This document shows positions 21,190 to 31,245 of a DNA stretch of 64,000 bases, in pieces. The notes beneath the pieces are model-generated. The model searched no databases and had not been told where the DNA came from. It worked only from the letters and a program-made list of their open reading frames with translations. The stretch's first letter is position 1. The number at the start of each line of letters is the position of its first letter. Location: positions 3,417,501 to 3,481,500 of the forward strand of contig NC_060059.1 of the NCBI RefSeq assembly GCF_020283565.1. The letters are read 5' to 3'. The translations under genes and the position numbers were made by a program. This DNA comes from Trifolium pratense. Lineage: Eukaryota; Streptophyta; Magnoliopsida; Fabales; Fabaceae.

Positions 21190-22596
21190 CTACAATTTAG
21201 AATTACAAAACATCTCTCTAATGTCATCATAAAAAAAATTCTTAAAACTATCCATACAAGATGGCTCTAAAGAAATAGCCACCACAATACCATCACCATT
21301 ATTATTATTCATAATTAATGCTTTTCCTTCTGAATCCATAAATCCTGGTCCAAAATAAATAGGTTCTCCTCCCAGTCCAAAATTTGCATCCTTATACGAA
21401 AAATTCATCCAACTTACAACAAAAAGATTTGGGTTCCCCTTATATTGTCCCTTACACACACTCTTTGCCGGATAGTGAAAATTATACCTCAACAAATCCA
21501 TGTTCTTCTCGTTATCTATGTAATTAAGTGCGGACGTTGCATATTCCCCTGTCACCCTTTCAACTGCTTTCTTAACATCCTCAACTGCATCACCCAAAGG
21601 TTTGCAAATAAGATCATTGAAGGAACGAGTTGGTGTCACAGTTGGAAATGCTGCATTACCAACATAACCATTAGGAAGCGGCGGTTGTAAACGATTTCTA
21701 CAATTAACCAGCGTGGACAACCTCGTTTGTTGATCATTATTTCCTATGTAGCGTGCTTTGGTAACACTCTTCCAAAGATGTCCTGCAATAACCTCAAAAG
21801 TTGAATAAGGTTTTGTCCTATCGACATCTTTGGAGGTGGATTGAAAACTCATGCGAGAACTAGCTTTTTTCTTGAGCTTCGAAACATGTTCTCTTGTGAG
21901 TTTCACAATCGCAACACTCACTTCTCTATTGCCATTTAAATCACTACCCACCCAAATAGGAGGCGCGTCAAATTCACGGTGCTGCCAACGCAAGGACGAA
22001 AATTGTGTTAGTTTACGCGAATTTAACAAGGTACGATCATGACACGGAAATTCATTTGGGTCCAAAGTCTCCCCACGCGCAAGCTTAGCCCATGCATTCA
22101 TAAAATGCATGGTTGCAGTTCCATCAGTGGCGGCTCGACATAAAGCAACGCCTAATGTAAAACCGCCACATCGAAACCTCGTTAGTTGCACAGCCAATAA
22201 GGGAATATCTTCAAGAGGAAGATTGTAATCAATGTTTGGTATGAGTTGTGACACCAAATTAGTTGGTACAAAATCACCCAATTGATTCAAACCGGTTAAT
22301 TCTTCACATTTGGCTTCTAAAAAAAGTGCTCCTTTGGCATTGCAATGAATTTCCCATCTTCCATCTTTGATCCAACTCAACCTTCCAGCTAGTGGATAGT
22401 AAATAACCAAAGCTTGGCTAAGAGAGTTTTGAAGTATTTCAAGGAAGGTTGAATTGTTGTTGTGATTATGTGGTTTGTAGACATAAAGGAGAGGAGCATG
22501 AGTACGAAGCTTGATTTGTTCACATATTGAGTAGAGTTTTGGATTAGGGGTTTGTTTAGAGGGGATGATAGTTGAATGAGATTCAATACTCACCAT
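21190..22596 (-). CDS. BAHD acyltransferase (spermidine/shikimate hydroxycinnamoyltransferase-like) with altered catalytic motifs
   Basis: A single uninterrupted frame of 468 residues from ATG (22596) is normal in length for BAHD enzymes, which move acyl groups from acyl-CoA to alcohols or amines in the cytosol. Family landmarks are YYPLAGRL (66-73), FTLGVALC, NAWAKLARGE and YFGPGF. The sequence resembles the SHT/HCT-like clade. The catalytic HxxxD motif reads RAATD, with Arg (codon CGA) at 154 where the general-base His should be, and the structural DFGWG motif reads NFGLG (405-409). An active canonical enzyme is therefore doubtful despite the open frame. It may be young and decaying, or have a non-catalytic or altered role. 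A C-terminal fragment of the same family is at 15161-15412. Confidence 0.9.
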   Translation of the reverse strand: MVSIESHSTIIPSKQTPNPKLYSICEQIKLRTHAPLLYVYKPHNHNNNSTFLEILQNSLSQALVIYYPLAGRLSWIKDGRWEIHCNAKGALFLEAKCEELTGLNQLGDFVPTNLVSQLIPNIDYNLPLEDIPLLAVQLTRFRCGGFTLGVALCRAATDGTATMHFMNAWAKLARGETLDPNEFPCHDRTLLNSRKLTQFSSLRWQHREFDAPPIWVGSDLNGNREVSVAIVKLTREHVSKLKKKASSRMSFQSTSKDVDRTKPYSTFEVIAGHLWKSVTKARYIGNNDQQTRLSTLVNCRNRLQPPLPNGYVGNAAFPTVTPTRSFNDLICKPLGDAVEDVKKAVERVTGEYATSALNYIDNEKNMDLLRYNFHYPAKSVCKGQYKGNPNLFVVSWMNFSYKDANFGLGGEPIYFGPGFMDSEGKALIMNNNNGDGIVVAISLEPSCMDSFKNFFYDDIREMFCNSKL

Positions 22597-23132
22597 GTTT
22601 AATTTGATGTTTTCTTGAGAGTTATGGCTGTCTTTGTAGCCTTTTAAAGAACTTAGTTAGTCTCATGTTGATGTCATATAACATAACAACGTAAGGGAAT
22701 CAGATTTGGTGCTGTCAAATTAGCACACAGTAACACGCTGTTTTGATTTTAAACCATCCGATTTGATTTTAATGGCTAAGATCGATTTGATTAGAAAATC
22801 CCAGTTTTTAGTTTAAGCCGCCCGATCTGAATTTAATAGACGAGATTAAAACTGCGTTAAACTGCGTGCTTTTTAGACTGTAGTAAATCCGGGTCCCAAC
22901 GTAAGCAATTAGGTGTATGAATATCTTCTTTTGTTTTTAACTTATTTAATTTAGAATATTCTTAAAAAGATAAAATGAGAAATACAAAATTTAATTCATT
23001 TTTGCAACTTTGCCGTCTTTGATTTGGATTTCACCTCTGCAAATTATGAACAGTTGTGGTTTGAAAATAGGCACACATGAAGAGAATACAGAGTTGAATT
23101 GTTAATTATATATATAGTGTTAAATAAATTTT
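22597..23132. other. Upstream region of the BAHD gene
   Basis: No gene. The first 150 bp should contain the BAHD promoter. Around 22710-22890 two degenerate copies of a CCGATTTGATTTTAATGG-like segment occur (TCTGAATTTAATAGACGAG in the second). Confidence 0.45.
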
Positions 23133-23553
23133 TGTTCTGGACTGGGCTTGAGCCCAATAGCAGAGGAAGATCTGTGGGTCAACGAGCATGAGCCCAATTG
23201 AGGAGCAGCCCACGACAGACACTCATGCACCAACGGTCTCAATGCCCGACATATTGTAACGGCCGTTCACGGGAATGATGAGCATTAACTGCTCATCATT
23301 GCTTTCCAGCCGTTTTCCGGCAGCCACTTGACGACCATTAATGTCATCAAGGGTCTTGGCCCAGCGCTGGAGGCTATATATACCCAGCTTACTACCATTC
23401 ACAAGGTATGTACAATTTCATCAGAGAAAACCTTCACTCCACACTTAACTGACTTGAGCGTCGGAGTGCCCAGATACACAACCCCTTCATTTCACCGAAG
23501 GCATCAACAGAACAAACGCCAGCACGATCATCCTTTCTGATCAGCTAAGATCA
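23133..23553. mobile_element. Solo LTR
   Basis: A 421-bp block starts TGTTCTGGACTGGG and ends CAGCTAAGATCA (TG..CA). It is flanked by the 5-bp duplication ATTTT (23128-23132, 23554-23558) and is clearly more GC-rich than its surroundings. It contains a TATA-like GGCTATATATACCC near 23370 and ACTTGAGCGTCGGAGTG, a motif I associate with Ty3/gypsy LTRs. No internal domain is attached. Confidence 0.65.
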
Positions 23554-23918
23554 ATTTTGTTTCGTATATAAATATTTTAAATTTTAGTTTTACTCACTTT
23601 AAGAAAATTTGGCGAATTTGAGTCCTTCAAATGCTATGCGTCAGAATTTTGGTCTATGATACTCAACTCATTTGTATTCTTCATATTTTTTAATGAGTTT
23701 TTATAGTATTCATGATGTTTATAATACTCTGTAATCTGTATTATTAAAATTTGTCCACAAATATTTATAATTTTTTAACAAATTTTAAGTGTAAAAAAAT
23801 TGAAAATTTATATTTAATTTTGTATTAAACATGACCGCAAAAAATAATCAAATTTTTTCTCAAAAAATAACTTTTGTATTCTTAAAAAGAAAACATATTT
23901 GTATCCAATATGTATCAG

Positions 23919-23923
<5 letters not shown>

Positions 23924-23988
<65 letters not shown>
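23924..23988. repeat. (TA)n microsatellite
   Basis: About 32 TA units. The frames on both strands through it (Tyr-Ile repeats) are artefacts. Confidence 0.95.
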
Positions 23989-23990
<2 letters not shown>

Positions 23991-24696
23991 ATTACTATAT
24001 ATTAATAAATAATGAGCAATACATATTTCTTTTATGTGATTTGTTTCAAATATATGTAATTGCAAACACACAACTTGAAACTTACAAACACAAATGTGAA
24101 ATTGTGGACTCGAATTCGGGTGAAAATATTTAACCTAATAATAATAGTATTGGCATTTGAACTAAACTTTATAGTCTCATATTCTTACATGCATGTAATA
24201 TACGTTTTATCATAAATTTTGGGTAAATAGTTTTTTACTCTCTGCCATTTGTTTTTTTTTTTTTTAGATTTCATTTCTGCAATGTGAAGATTCTCTCCTT
24301 TTACCCTTTGACTGCACAACTTGGCACATGATCTTAGAAATGGGTATGACTATACCATGTAGATGGCGTGTCAGGTACATGTGGAATTAATATAATTATA
24401 TTTATTTTTAATTGTCAACTCAGTAATGATTGTGAAATTATTATTTTTTAATAAAAAAAGCTGAAAAGAAATGTATAATTTGTTAAAACCCAACCCATGT
24501 TGTCCTTCTTCTCATCTTCCAAACCTTCCATTGTTGTTTTCAACTTCTCAGCTCTCATTCTTTCCTCTGCTTCTTCTCCTGCTTTCAATTCCTTCTTCTC
24601 CTTGATGTGTGTTTGGGATGATGAACTAGATGATGTTGCTGTGAAGGATGGAAAGAAAAAAATTGCAACAAATGACAACTATGAAATGATGATGGA
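23989..24696. other. Intergenic, no convincing gene
   Basis: AT-rich. A short frame at 24497-24763 begins with a Ser/Phe-rich stretch and runs into the minisatellite. I see no family match or splice structure that would support a gene. Confidence 0.4.
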
Positions 24697-24802
24697 AATT
24701 TGCAAGGAATTTGGCAAGGAGTTTGGGAAGAAAATTTGGCAAAGAATTTCGCAAGGAAATTAGGAAAAATTTGCAAAGAATTTGGCAAGGAAATTAGGAA
24801 GA
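24697..24802. repeat. Minisatellite of GGCAAGGAAATT-type units
   Basis: Degenerate repeats of about 11-24 bp (AATTTGGCAAGGA, AATTTGCAAAG, AAATTAGGAA) run in tandem. Confidence 0.75.
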
Positions 24803-24863
24803 AGTTGAGTCAATGTGTAATGGTTGTAATAATGATGTCTTTGATTTGGTTTGATATCACCTA

Positions 24864-25010
24864 CTCCATCCGGTCCTTAATATAAGAGAAAATTTGTTTT
24901 TTAGATTCATTGATAATTTAATGTATCTGACTTGTAATATAGACTAGATACATTAAATTTTCAATGAATTTAAAAAACATACTTTCTCTTATATTAAGGT
25001 CGAGAGGGAG
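24864..25010. mobile_element. Stowaway MITE
   Basis: 147 bp with near-perfect inverted ends, CTCCATCCGGTCCTTAATAT and its complement CTCCCTCTCGACCTTAATAT, and TA on both sides (24862-24863, 25011-25012). The whole element folds into one hairpin. Confidence 0.88.
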
Positions 25011-25012
25011 TA

Positions 25013-25994
25013 CAAGTCAATGTAATAGGTAGTTTATTATAAGGTCATATGGTTTGACTTTTTGAGTGTTATGTACTAAACTACTAATCACTAGTATGGT
25101 TTATGATGTAGTATGGTTTATGATGTATCAAGTGGTTGTATTACAATTTTATTAAGGAATGAAATATTTGGTTTACTTATTTTCAAAAATTTGGTTTGGT
25201 ATTACAACTTTATTAAAGCTTACAATTTTTGCATATTTCAAAAATAGAAATCTCCTCACAAACTCAGTTTCTTTCGTCGTTTCCTTCTTCTTGTTTGCCG
25301 TTTCCTTCTTCTTCGTGTTCGTCAGTTTCATCTTCGTCTTCGATTCGTTCATCTTCGAGTCCATGTTCGCCGTTTCTGGGTGTTCTTTGTCTTCTTCGAT
25401 TCTTAATTTGGGGATTAGGGCAAAGTAATGTTACGCGGATCAATAACAAAACACCAACATTTTCTTTCTTTTAATTTACCGAATTTTTTTAAACAAAAAA
25501 TAATAAATTAACTTAATAATTGACGTGACATTAAAAATTAAATCAAAATTCAGTAAATTCTATTTGTACGTGTCACGTCAAGATTATGTCCATATCACAT
25601 GCCTTGTTGTGTAATCAGAAGCTAAAAGCAGAGAATCTTCATATTGCAGGGGTGAAATCTCCTAAAAAAAATTGTAGAGAGTAAAGCAAAACTCACCCAT
25701 TTTACAAGAAATGAAAAGCTTTAAAAAAATTCTTGTATCCATATTGTACCCGCCTCATAGTGCATAGACATGTGATATTGTACCCGCTTCATGAATGCAT
25801 TGTGCATATTGTATCCGCTTCATGAGTGCATAGTCCGTATCATATCCATATTGATATTGTACCCGCTTAATAGTGCATAGACATATATGACATTTGATTT
25901 CTAGCTGTAATTGCGCAATTACAGCTTTGAACCTCTCGATATGAATAGACAATTGAGATTATTTTTATTGTGTAAATGATTTTGATCGTCCGAT
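25013..25994. other. Intergenic, no gene seen
   Basis: Includes a C/T-rich stretch at 25260-25400 (frames on both strands are low-complexity). A degenerate tandem ATTGTACCCGCTTCAT-like repeat runs at about 25745-25880, with units roughly 30-40 bp apart. Confidence 0.5.
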
Positions 25995-26002
25995 CTTAAA
26001 TT

Positions 26003-26880
26003 CAGGGCCGGCCCAACATACTGTGAGGCCTAAAACGAACATTAAAATTAGACCTTTTATGTAAGATAAAAGCAAAATAAAAATTTAACTTTTTTTGGGA
26101 TTTTTTTTTTTAAAGTCGGTATTGCCTGGAAACAAGAACTTTCTTTCTGTAATGTCCTTTTGATCAGTAAATTAAAATAAATAAGAGTACAATGGTTAAA
26201 AAAATAAAACACTGCACCTCTGCAGAGTTTTGAACATGTGACCCTTTGTTAAATAACATTCCACACAGCTAGTTGAACTAGATGGATGTTTTCTCTCCCA
26301 ACCCCCCTCAATTTTTTTCTAGCCCCAAAAATCCAAGTTTGCCCCTTGCGGTTTGAAACATTTTTGCCAAAAAACTTCGGTTCGTATTCACCGAAGTCAA
26401 ATATTAGACCATTTCGGTAACTGCAAACCGAACATTAGCGTTTTCGGTACACAAAAAACGAACGTCAGCTTGTTTGGTATCTGCGAACCGAAATGTCCTA
26501 GATTTCGGTACGTTGGTCGCTGGAATTAGGTCATTTTCGGTAGAATTTTACCGAAATAATTGTTTCGGTACCTGCGAACCGAAATGTCCCAGATTTCGGT
26601 AAGTGGTTACCGAAATTTATCAGCATGTCAGCTTATTTCGTTCGTATAAACCGCAGTACCCCCAGGGGCAAAAATGGAAATTCAGGGGGTAGAAAAGAAT
26701 TGAGGAGGGTTGGAAGAGAAAACATTGTTGAACTATATGCACAACTATGTTTTTAGGGCCTTTTTTAATATTAATAATATTTTTAACGTTATAAATTTGG
26801 GCCCTATTGGGCTATTAAAAAATTAAAATATTTTGGGGGCCTAAAGCCCTAACATGGGTAGTTTTGGGCTTGGGGTCCTG
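26003..26880. mobile_element. hAT element (non-autonomous) with nested MITE
   Basis: The ends are CAGGGCCGGCCCAA and, inverted, CAGGACCCCAAGCC, typical of plant hAT termini. An exact 8-bp duplication CTTAAATT (25995-26002, 26881-26888) confirms the boundaries and the superfamily. The interior is non-coding and split by the MITE at 26281-26726. Confidence 0.9.
26281..26726. mobile_element. MULE-type MITE nested in the hAT element
   Basis: The inverted ends contain ATGTTTTCTCTCCCAACCC and ATGTTTTCTCTTCCAACCC (complement of the right end). The flanking 9-bp duplication is GTTGAACTA (26272-26280, 26727-26735). The interior repeats the ACCGAAATGTCC / TTTCGGTA motif in both orientations, recalling the GAAAATTGC-end family elsewhere in the window. 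Confidence 0.85.
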
Positions 26881-26985
26881 CTTAAATTAACAATTTAGAT
26901 TTATTACCGTGTAAAATTGCGTAAATAGTGGACAACAAGCAATCTTGATCCGACATATCTTAGGAAAACATTATATTTTCTCTGT

Positions 26986-27225
26986 CCTAAATTATAATAA
27001 AAAAAAATTCACACTTATAAAGAAAAGTAAAATATACTGATAAATTGGAAATATGATTTTTTGTGTTTTTCTTGAAATAAATTTTATGGAAAAATGTAAA
27101 CATAAGTTTTTTTTTTTTTTGGTATAAACATAAGTTTTATTGATTAGTGATTATGAAAATAAAGTATATCTTGAAAATGATAAAAAATGATATTTTATTT
27201 TGGTTTATAAATTGGAGCGGGAGAG
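26986..27225. mobile_element. Stowaway-like MITE
   Basis: The left end TTTTCTCTGTCCTAAATTAT is similar to the complement of the right end, CTCTCCCGCTCCAATTTAT. TA flanks both sides (26984-26985, 27226-27227). AT-rich and non-coding. Confidence 0.55.
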
Positions 27226-27227
27226 TA

Positions 27228-27722
27228 TATTGATTCTGTTTTTTTTACTAAGGATGCTTCATTCTTTAGTGATGCACAAATTAACCGGTCATCCACATGT
27301 AATCCACCTTTTTTTTTTTTTTTTTACAGTATTTCGTATAAAAGATAAAAGAAAAGAGTTCTAATTTTGGCACAAGAATATTGTGGAGTCTTCAAGCATG
27401 TAGTACAGCTATAATGTCCCTCGTCGATAATTATTAGAATTTTTATAATTTTAAACACTAGTCTATAATATATCACTTGTAAAAAGGACCATAACATTAA
27501 TCAATAAGTAATACATACTTTTGACAAATTTATTGGTATAATCATTTTTCTTATAATTAAAAGGCAAAAGTAATATTCTAAAATAAATTTATATAAGAGG
27601 GTATGTTTAAAAGAAGAAAAAAAATAAGTGCATTGTATTTAGAGAGAACACAATTCTTAAGTTTGTTGAGTCTAGTCAAATAAAAGTTTCTTGAGTCTTG
27701 AAAGGCCGTTTGCTCCTTTATG
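27228..27722. other. Flank of the TOP6A palindrome
   Basis: AT-rich, with a poly(T) run near 27308-27326. 27640-27722 is the dispersed repeat also seen at 15500-15590. It is cut at 27722/27723 by the palindrome. Confidence 0.55.
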
Positions 27723-28437
27723 CACTGTATTTGTGATGATGATCATCTATGAGTTGCTGAGGAACGGCAAGCGCACCACTTTGCGGGCCATTTATTATAA
27801 AGTTGCTCCTATGTTCAAGAATCAGAAGGAATGTGATTCAACCATAGATGATATTGCTTGCTTCCTATTATGCCGTCGCGAAAATCTCAACATCGTTGCA
27901 GCCGACAAAGGGGAGGTGGTCGGAAATCTATCCTATACTGTGGAAGGTGATAGAATTGAATGCTTGAAGAGATCTCAGGTGATTCCTGATTCAAAGGGGT
28001 TGGCAGGTATTCAGAGTAAAGCTAGATTTATTTTGGTTATTGAAAAACACTCTACGTTTTTTGAACTATGTGAGCATCAGTTTTTCGATAAAATGCCATG
28101 TATACTCATTACAGCAAGGGGGTACCCCGATGTGACCACAAGGAGGTTCCTGAATATCTTGAGTGTGGAACTCAAGATTCCGGTATTCGGTCTATTTGAC
28201 TCAGACCCATTCGGATTTCATATATTTTCTGTTTACAAATGTGGTTCGGAAAACATGTCCTACGACTCTGCAAATTTGACCACGCCGGATATGAAGTGGC
28301 TGGGAATTCTACCATCCGATATCGGGAAATACAATATTCCTAGGTTCTGTGGCATAAATATGACAGAGTATGATATTTTAAGTTGCCATAGGATGTTGAG
28401 AGAGAAGAATATTGTCAGTGACCATGATTCTTTGAAG
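27723..28437 (+). pseudogene. TOP6A: TOP6A copy 2 (left palindrome arm, both ends truncated)
   Basis: Plus-strand copy of the TOP6A core from FVMMIIYELL to HDSLK, with the catalytic-Tyr motif IYYKVAP, Toprim LVIEKH and DSDPFG intact. It has no ATG start: the frame enters from the dispersed repeat. The C-terminal 40 residues are missing. After the centre the frame reads 20 residues into the opposite arm and stops at 28498-28500. Confidence 0.88.
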
Positions 28438-29155
28438 ACACTTCAAAGAATCATGGTCACTGACAATATTCTTCTCTCTCAACATCCTATGGCAACTTAA
28501 AATATCATACTCTGTCATATTTATGCCACAGAACCTAGGAATATTGTATTTCCCGATATCGGATGGTAGAATTCCCAGCCACTTCATATCCGGCGTGGTC
28601 AAATTTGCAGAGTCGTAGGACATGTTTTCCGAACCACATTTGTAAACAGAAAATATATGAAATCCGAATGGGTCTGAGTCAAATAGACCGAATACCGGAA
28701 TCTTGAGTTCCACACTCAAGATATTCAGGAACCTCCTTGTGGTCACATCGGGGTACCCCCTTGCTGTAATGAGTATACATGGCATTTTATCGAAAAACTG
28801 ATGCTCACATAGTTCAAAAAACGTAGAGTGTTTTTCAATAACCAAAATAAATCTAGCTTTACTCTGAATACCTGCCAACCCCTTTGAATCAGGAATCACC
28901 TGAGATCTCTTCAAGCATTCAATTCTATCACCTTCCACAGTATAGGATAGATTTCCGACCACCTCCCCTTTGTCGGCTGCAACGATGTTGAGATTTTCGC
29001 GACGGCATAATAGGAAGCAAGCAATATCATCTATGGTTGAATCACATTCCTTCTGATTCTTGAACATAGGAGCAACTTTATAATAAATGGCCCGCAAAGT
29101 GGTGCGCTTGCCGTTCCTCAGCAACTCATAGATGATCATCATCACAAATACAGTG
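27723..29155. repeat. 715-bp perfect inverted repeat with 3-bp spacer (TOP6A palindrome)
   Basis: The left arm 27723-28437 and right arm 28441-29155 are reverse complements over 715 bp as far as I can read them. They are separated only by ACA at 28438-28440. Each arm encodes the catalytic core of TOP6A. The outer edges diverge abruptly (ATG|CACTG on the left, CAGTG|TTTGC on the right). A transcript through it would fold into a hairpin of over 700 bp. Confidence 0.93.
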
Positions 29156-29781
29156 TTTGCAGCTCTAACGGAAGTGCCACCTGAGGAGAGCTTCGTGGCC
29201 ATGTTATTCTCGAGAAGATAACGATTCCGAGCAGAATCATAGAACTGATACTTTTTGCCGCGAGAAGGAATTGTAAATGAAATTGGCTGTGAATTTTCCA
29301 TTTTTTCTATTGTAGGACCTAGGAAATCAGTAAGCTTGTCCAGCACATCTGTAGAAGAAAGATCTTTCACCTGTAGGATGTCCCGGCTGGAGGGGATGGC
29401 TTGCTTTTTCAAAATATCTTCCTCAAATCTCGACTGGTACCATTGGGAGTAGAAACCTATAATGTTATTGGCCGTAGCAAAACTCATGGTTTGGCCGTAA
29501 AATCCTCTCTTTTCTGATCGAGTTGTTGAATTAAAAACCTGAAAAGGACAGAATCGAATTAGGAGAAGAACGAAATTGGAAATCGAAACAAGAACGAAAG
29601 AGAATGATTAGGGAATGGAAATTTAACCCTAAAATCCTCTCTTCTCTCAAATTCGTTCGGAGCCTGGGTTTTGGTGGCTATAAATTTAACCCGCATCCCT
29701 TCAACCAACCTTACCTCTACGTCGGGGGCTGCCGGCGTTGTTGCGAAAAAGAAGCAATCTGAAAGAGATTTCTTTAACATA
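28441..29781 (-). pseudogene. TOP6A: TOP6A copy 3: 5' part with start, C-terminus lost in the palindrome
   Basis: From ATG 29487 the complement encodes 349 genuine residues: an N-terminal region, the catalytic-Tyr motif IYYKVAPMF (Tyr136), a Toprim Glu near 218, DSDPFG at 270-275 and NMSYDSANLTTPD. At 28441 it reads into the other arm and ends after 20 foreign residues (369 in total). The natural C-terminus, about 43 residues, exists only in copy 1. Upstream, an AG acceptor before 29540 and a GAG|GTAAGG donor near 29715 define another exon that stays in frame and could extend the N-terminus. The real start is therefore uncertain. Plant TOP6A works with TOP6B in nuclear decatenation during endocycles. 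Confidence 0.85.
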
Positions 29782-30329
29782 TATGGTCTTCATAGTTTAC
29801 CTGAAGGAATTGAAAATCAATGTTCATCTCTGCCAATTTACAAATCTACCATAATAGGAACATTAGAAATCAATGCAAGGTATGCAAAGGAAAAAATAGC
29901 TTCTTTTAGTATAATATATCATGTGAAACTTAAATCCAAAATAAAGAACAAAATCTAAAATGAAACAAAGAAAAAGTAGAGAAATTGGAAGAGTGGTCTG
30001 AAAGAGTACCATTAGAGTTGTTACCACACCACATTTCACAAATACATGAAGATAAAAAGAACCACATATATTATCTCTAAATCATCAAATTATATTCTCT
30101 CCTAAACAATATATGGAAGAGTGGTCTGAAAGATAAAGTTTTAAGAAATACAAAACAAATCCAACATGATAAAACAAAGGTATTGAAGCAAAAATAATAT
30201 TGTTGGTCAAACTAAACAACAAAATCAACAAACATCACATAAGTACAAACACTTGAAGGAACAAAAATGAACTAAGCAAACAACCCATTACATATATCAA
30301 GTTTCTGCAAAATAAAAAAATGCCAAAGG
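29782..30329. other. Intergenic, no gene seen
   Basis: AT-rich. ATATATGGAAGAGTGGTCTGA recurs in part (GGAAGAGTGGTCTGAAAG at 29987 and 30113), a small direct repeat about 126 bp apart. Confidence 0.45.
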
Positions 30330-31245
30330 TTCAACATGTCCCTTCAGTGTATGGAGTTCTTTCAGCGTGCAAATATTGATCAAAATTAAAACTACTAATC
30401 CAAAATTAACTATCATATTAATAAGATGCATTTTATTTATATAAATGAACCTGGCAGCCTCGGCACGTCTCTTGGCTTGTTCAGCAATTTCAGAGTGTTC
30501 ATGATGGCTGCTGTTGCTCTTAGTTTCTGTAACTTTGAGACCATGGAGTGTGCGTTGAGCCGTAGCCCATTGTGCCTCTCTTTCTCCTCTTCTGTGGTCC
30601 TTCTTTGTTGTGAAAGTAGTCTAAACCAATCAAGACAAACACAATCATTGCATTGACACGTATAAGATTAAATTCCGAAGCACTGACATAGACACGAATT
30701 ATCGAAAATATGTAGTGTCCGATACTATCTAACACATATCAGATACCAGATACATATATTCAATTTGAAGTGTCGGTGATATACATAAGAAATATGAAAC
30801 AAACGAAATTTGGTGATTTTAAGAATGTTTTTTATATATAGACCTTATTATCAATCATGTTGTCCCAGGCCCTGCCTGACAATCCCAAACAGATGATGAA
30901 TTTGAGGACGTCGATAAGAATGTAAGTAACGACGGTGAAGATTCAGATTACTCCAGCCCATCTCCAACCAATTCCATTGATTCTAGCAAATCCCTAGTGT
31001 GCATACACAGCAATGAGAGTTGCCACCTAAGTTCAATAATTCACACAGATAATTTAAGATTAATTTCACATCACAAGTTTTTTGTTTAGAGAAACATTTT
31101 TTTTTAAAATGAGTAAATCGGGATTTTAGTCATTGAAATTGTAAGACTAACCATCTGTGCAGCAAAGAAGGCAAAGAACATGCCAGGGCGTTCGACATAA
31201 GACCAACTCCTTGACCTTGTCTCAAAGACATCTAGAAGGAAGTGA
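30330..31245 (-). pseudogene. Plasma-membrane H+-ATPase C-terminal fragment
   Basis: The complement carries successive exons of the P3A proton pump. One at about 31240-31163 has TRSRSWSYVERPG. One at about 31030-30842 has GFARINGIGW, LKFIICLGLSGRAWDN and two in-frame stops (TAG replacing conserved residues after VYAH and VI). Exon 30620-30451 has [14 protein letters not shown] and [15 protein letters not shown], the start of the autoinhibitory R-domain. A short exon near 30380-30343 has [12 protein letters not shown]. The last exon with the 14-3-3 site is absent. Introns with GT-AG ends remain, so it is a genomic fragment. The stops make it non-functional. Confidence 0.9.

Noticed and set aside
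23814..24133. Tyr/Ile-repeat proteins on both strands
   Set aside because: These are translations of the (TA)n microsatellite.
24497..24763. 88-residue gene with KEFGKEFGKK repeats
   Set aside because: The repeat is a minisatellite read in frame. Start context and family support are lacking.
25159..25474. Low-complexity Phe/Val or Ser-rich ORFs
   Set aside because: All frames of both strands are open in this C/T-rich tract. There is no splice structure or recognisable domain.
27691..28500. Functional 269-residue TOP6A protein on the plus strand
   Set aside because: It begins at TTG inside a dispersed repeat and ends by reading into the opposite palindrome arm.
29671..29958. 95-residue plus-strand ORF
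   Set aside because: It is antisense to the leader and first-exon region of TOP6A copy 3, which has matching donor and acceptor sites on the complement.
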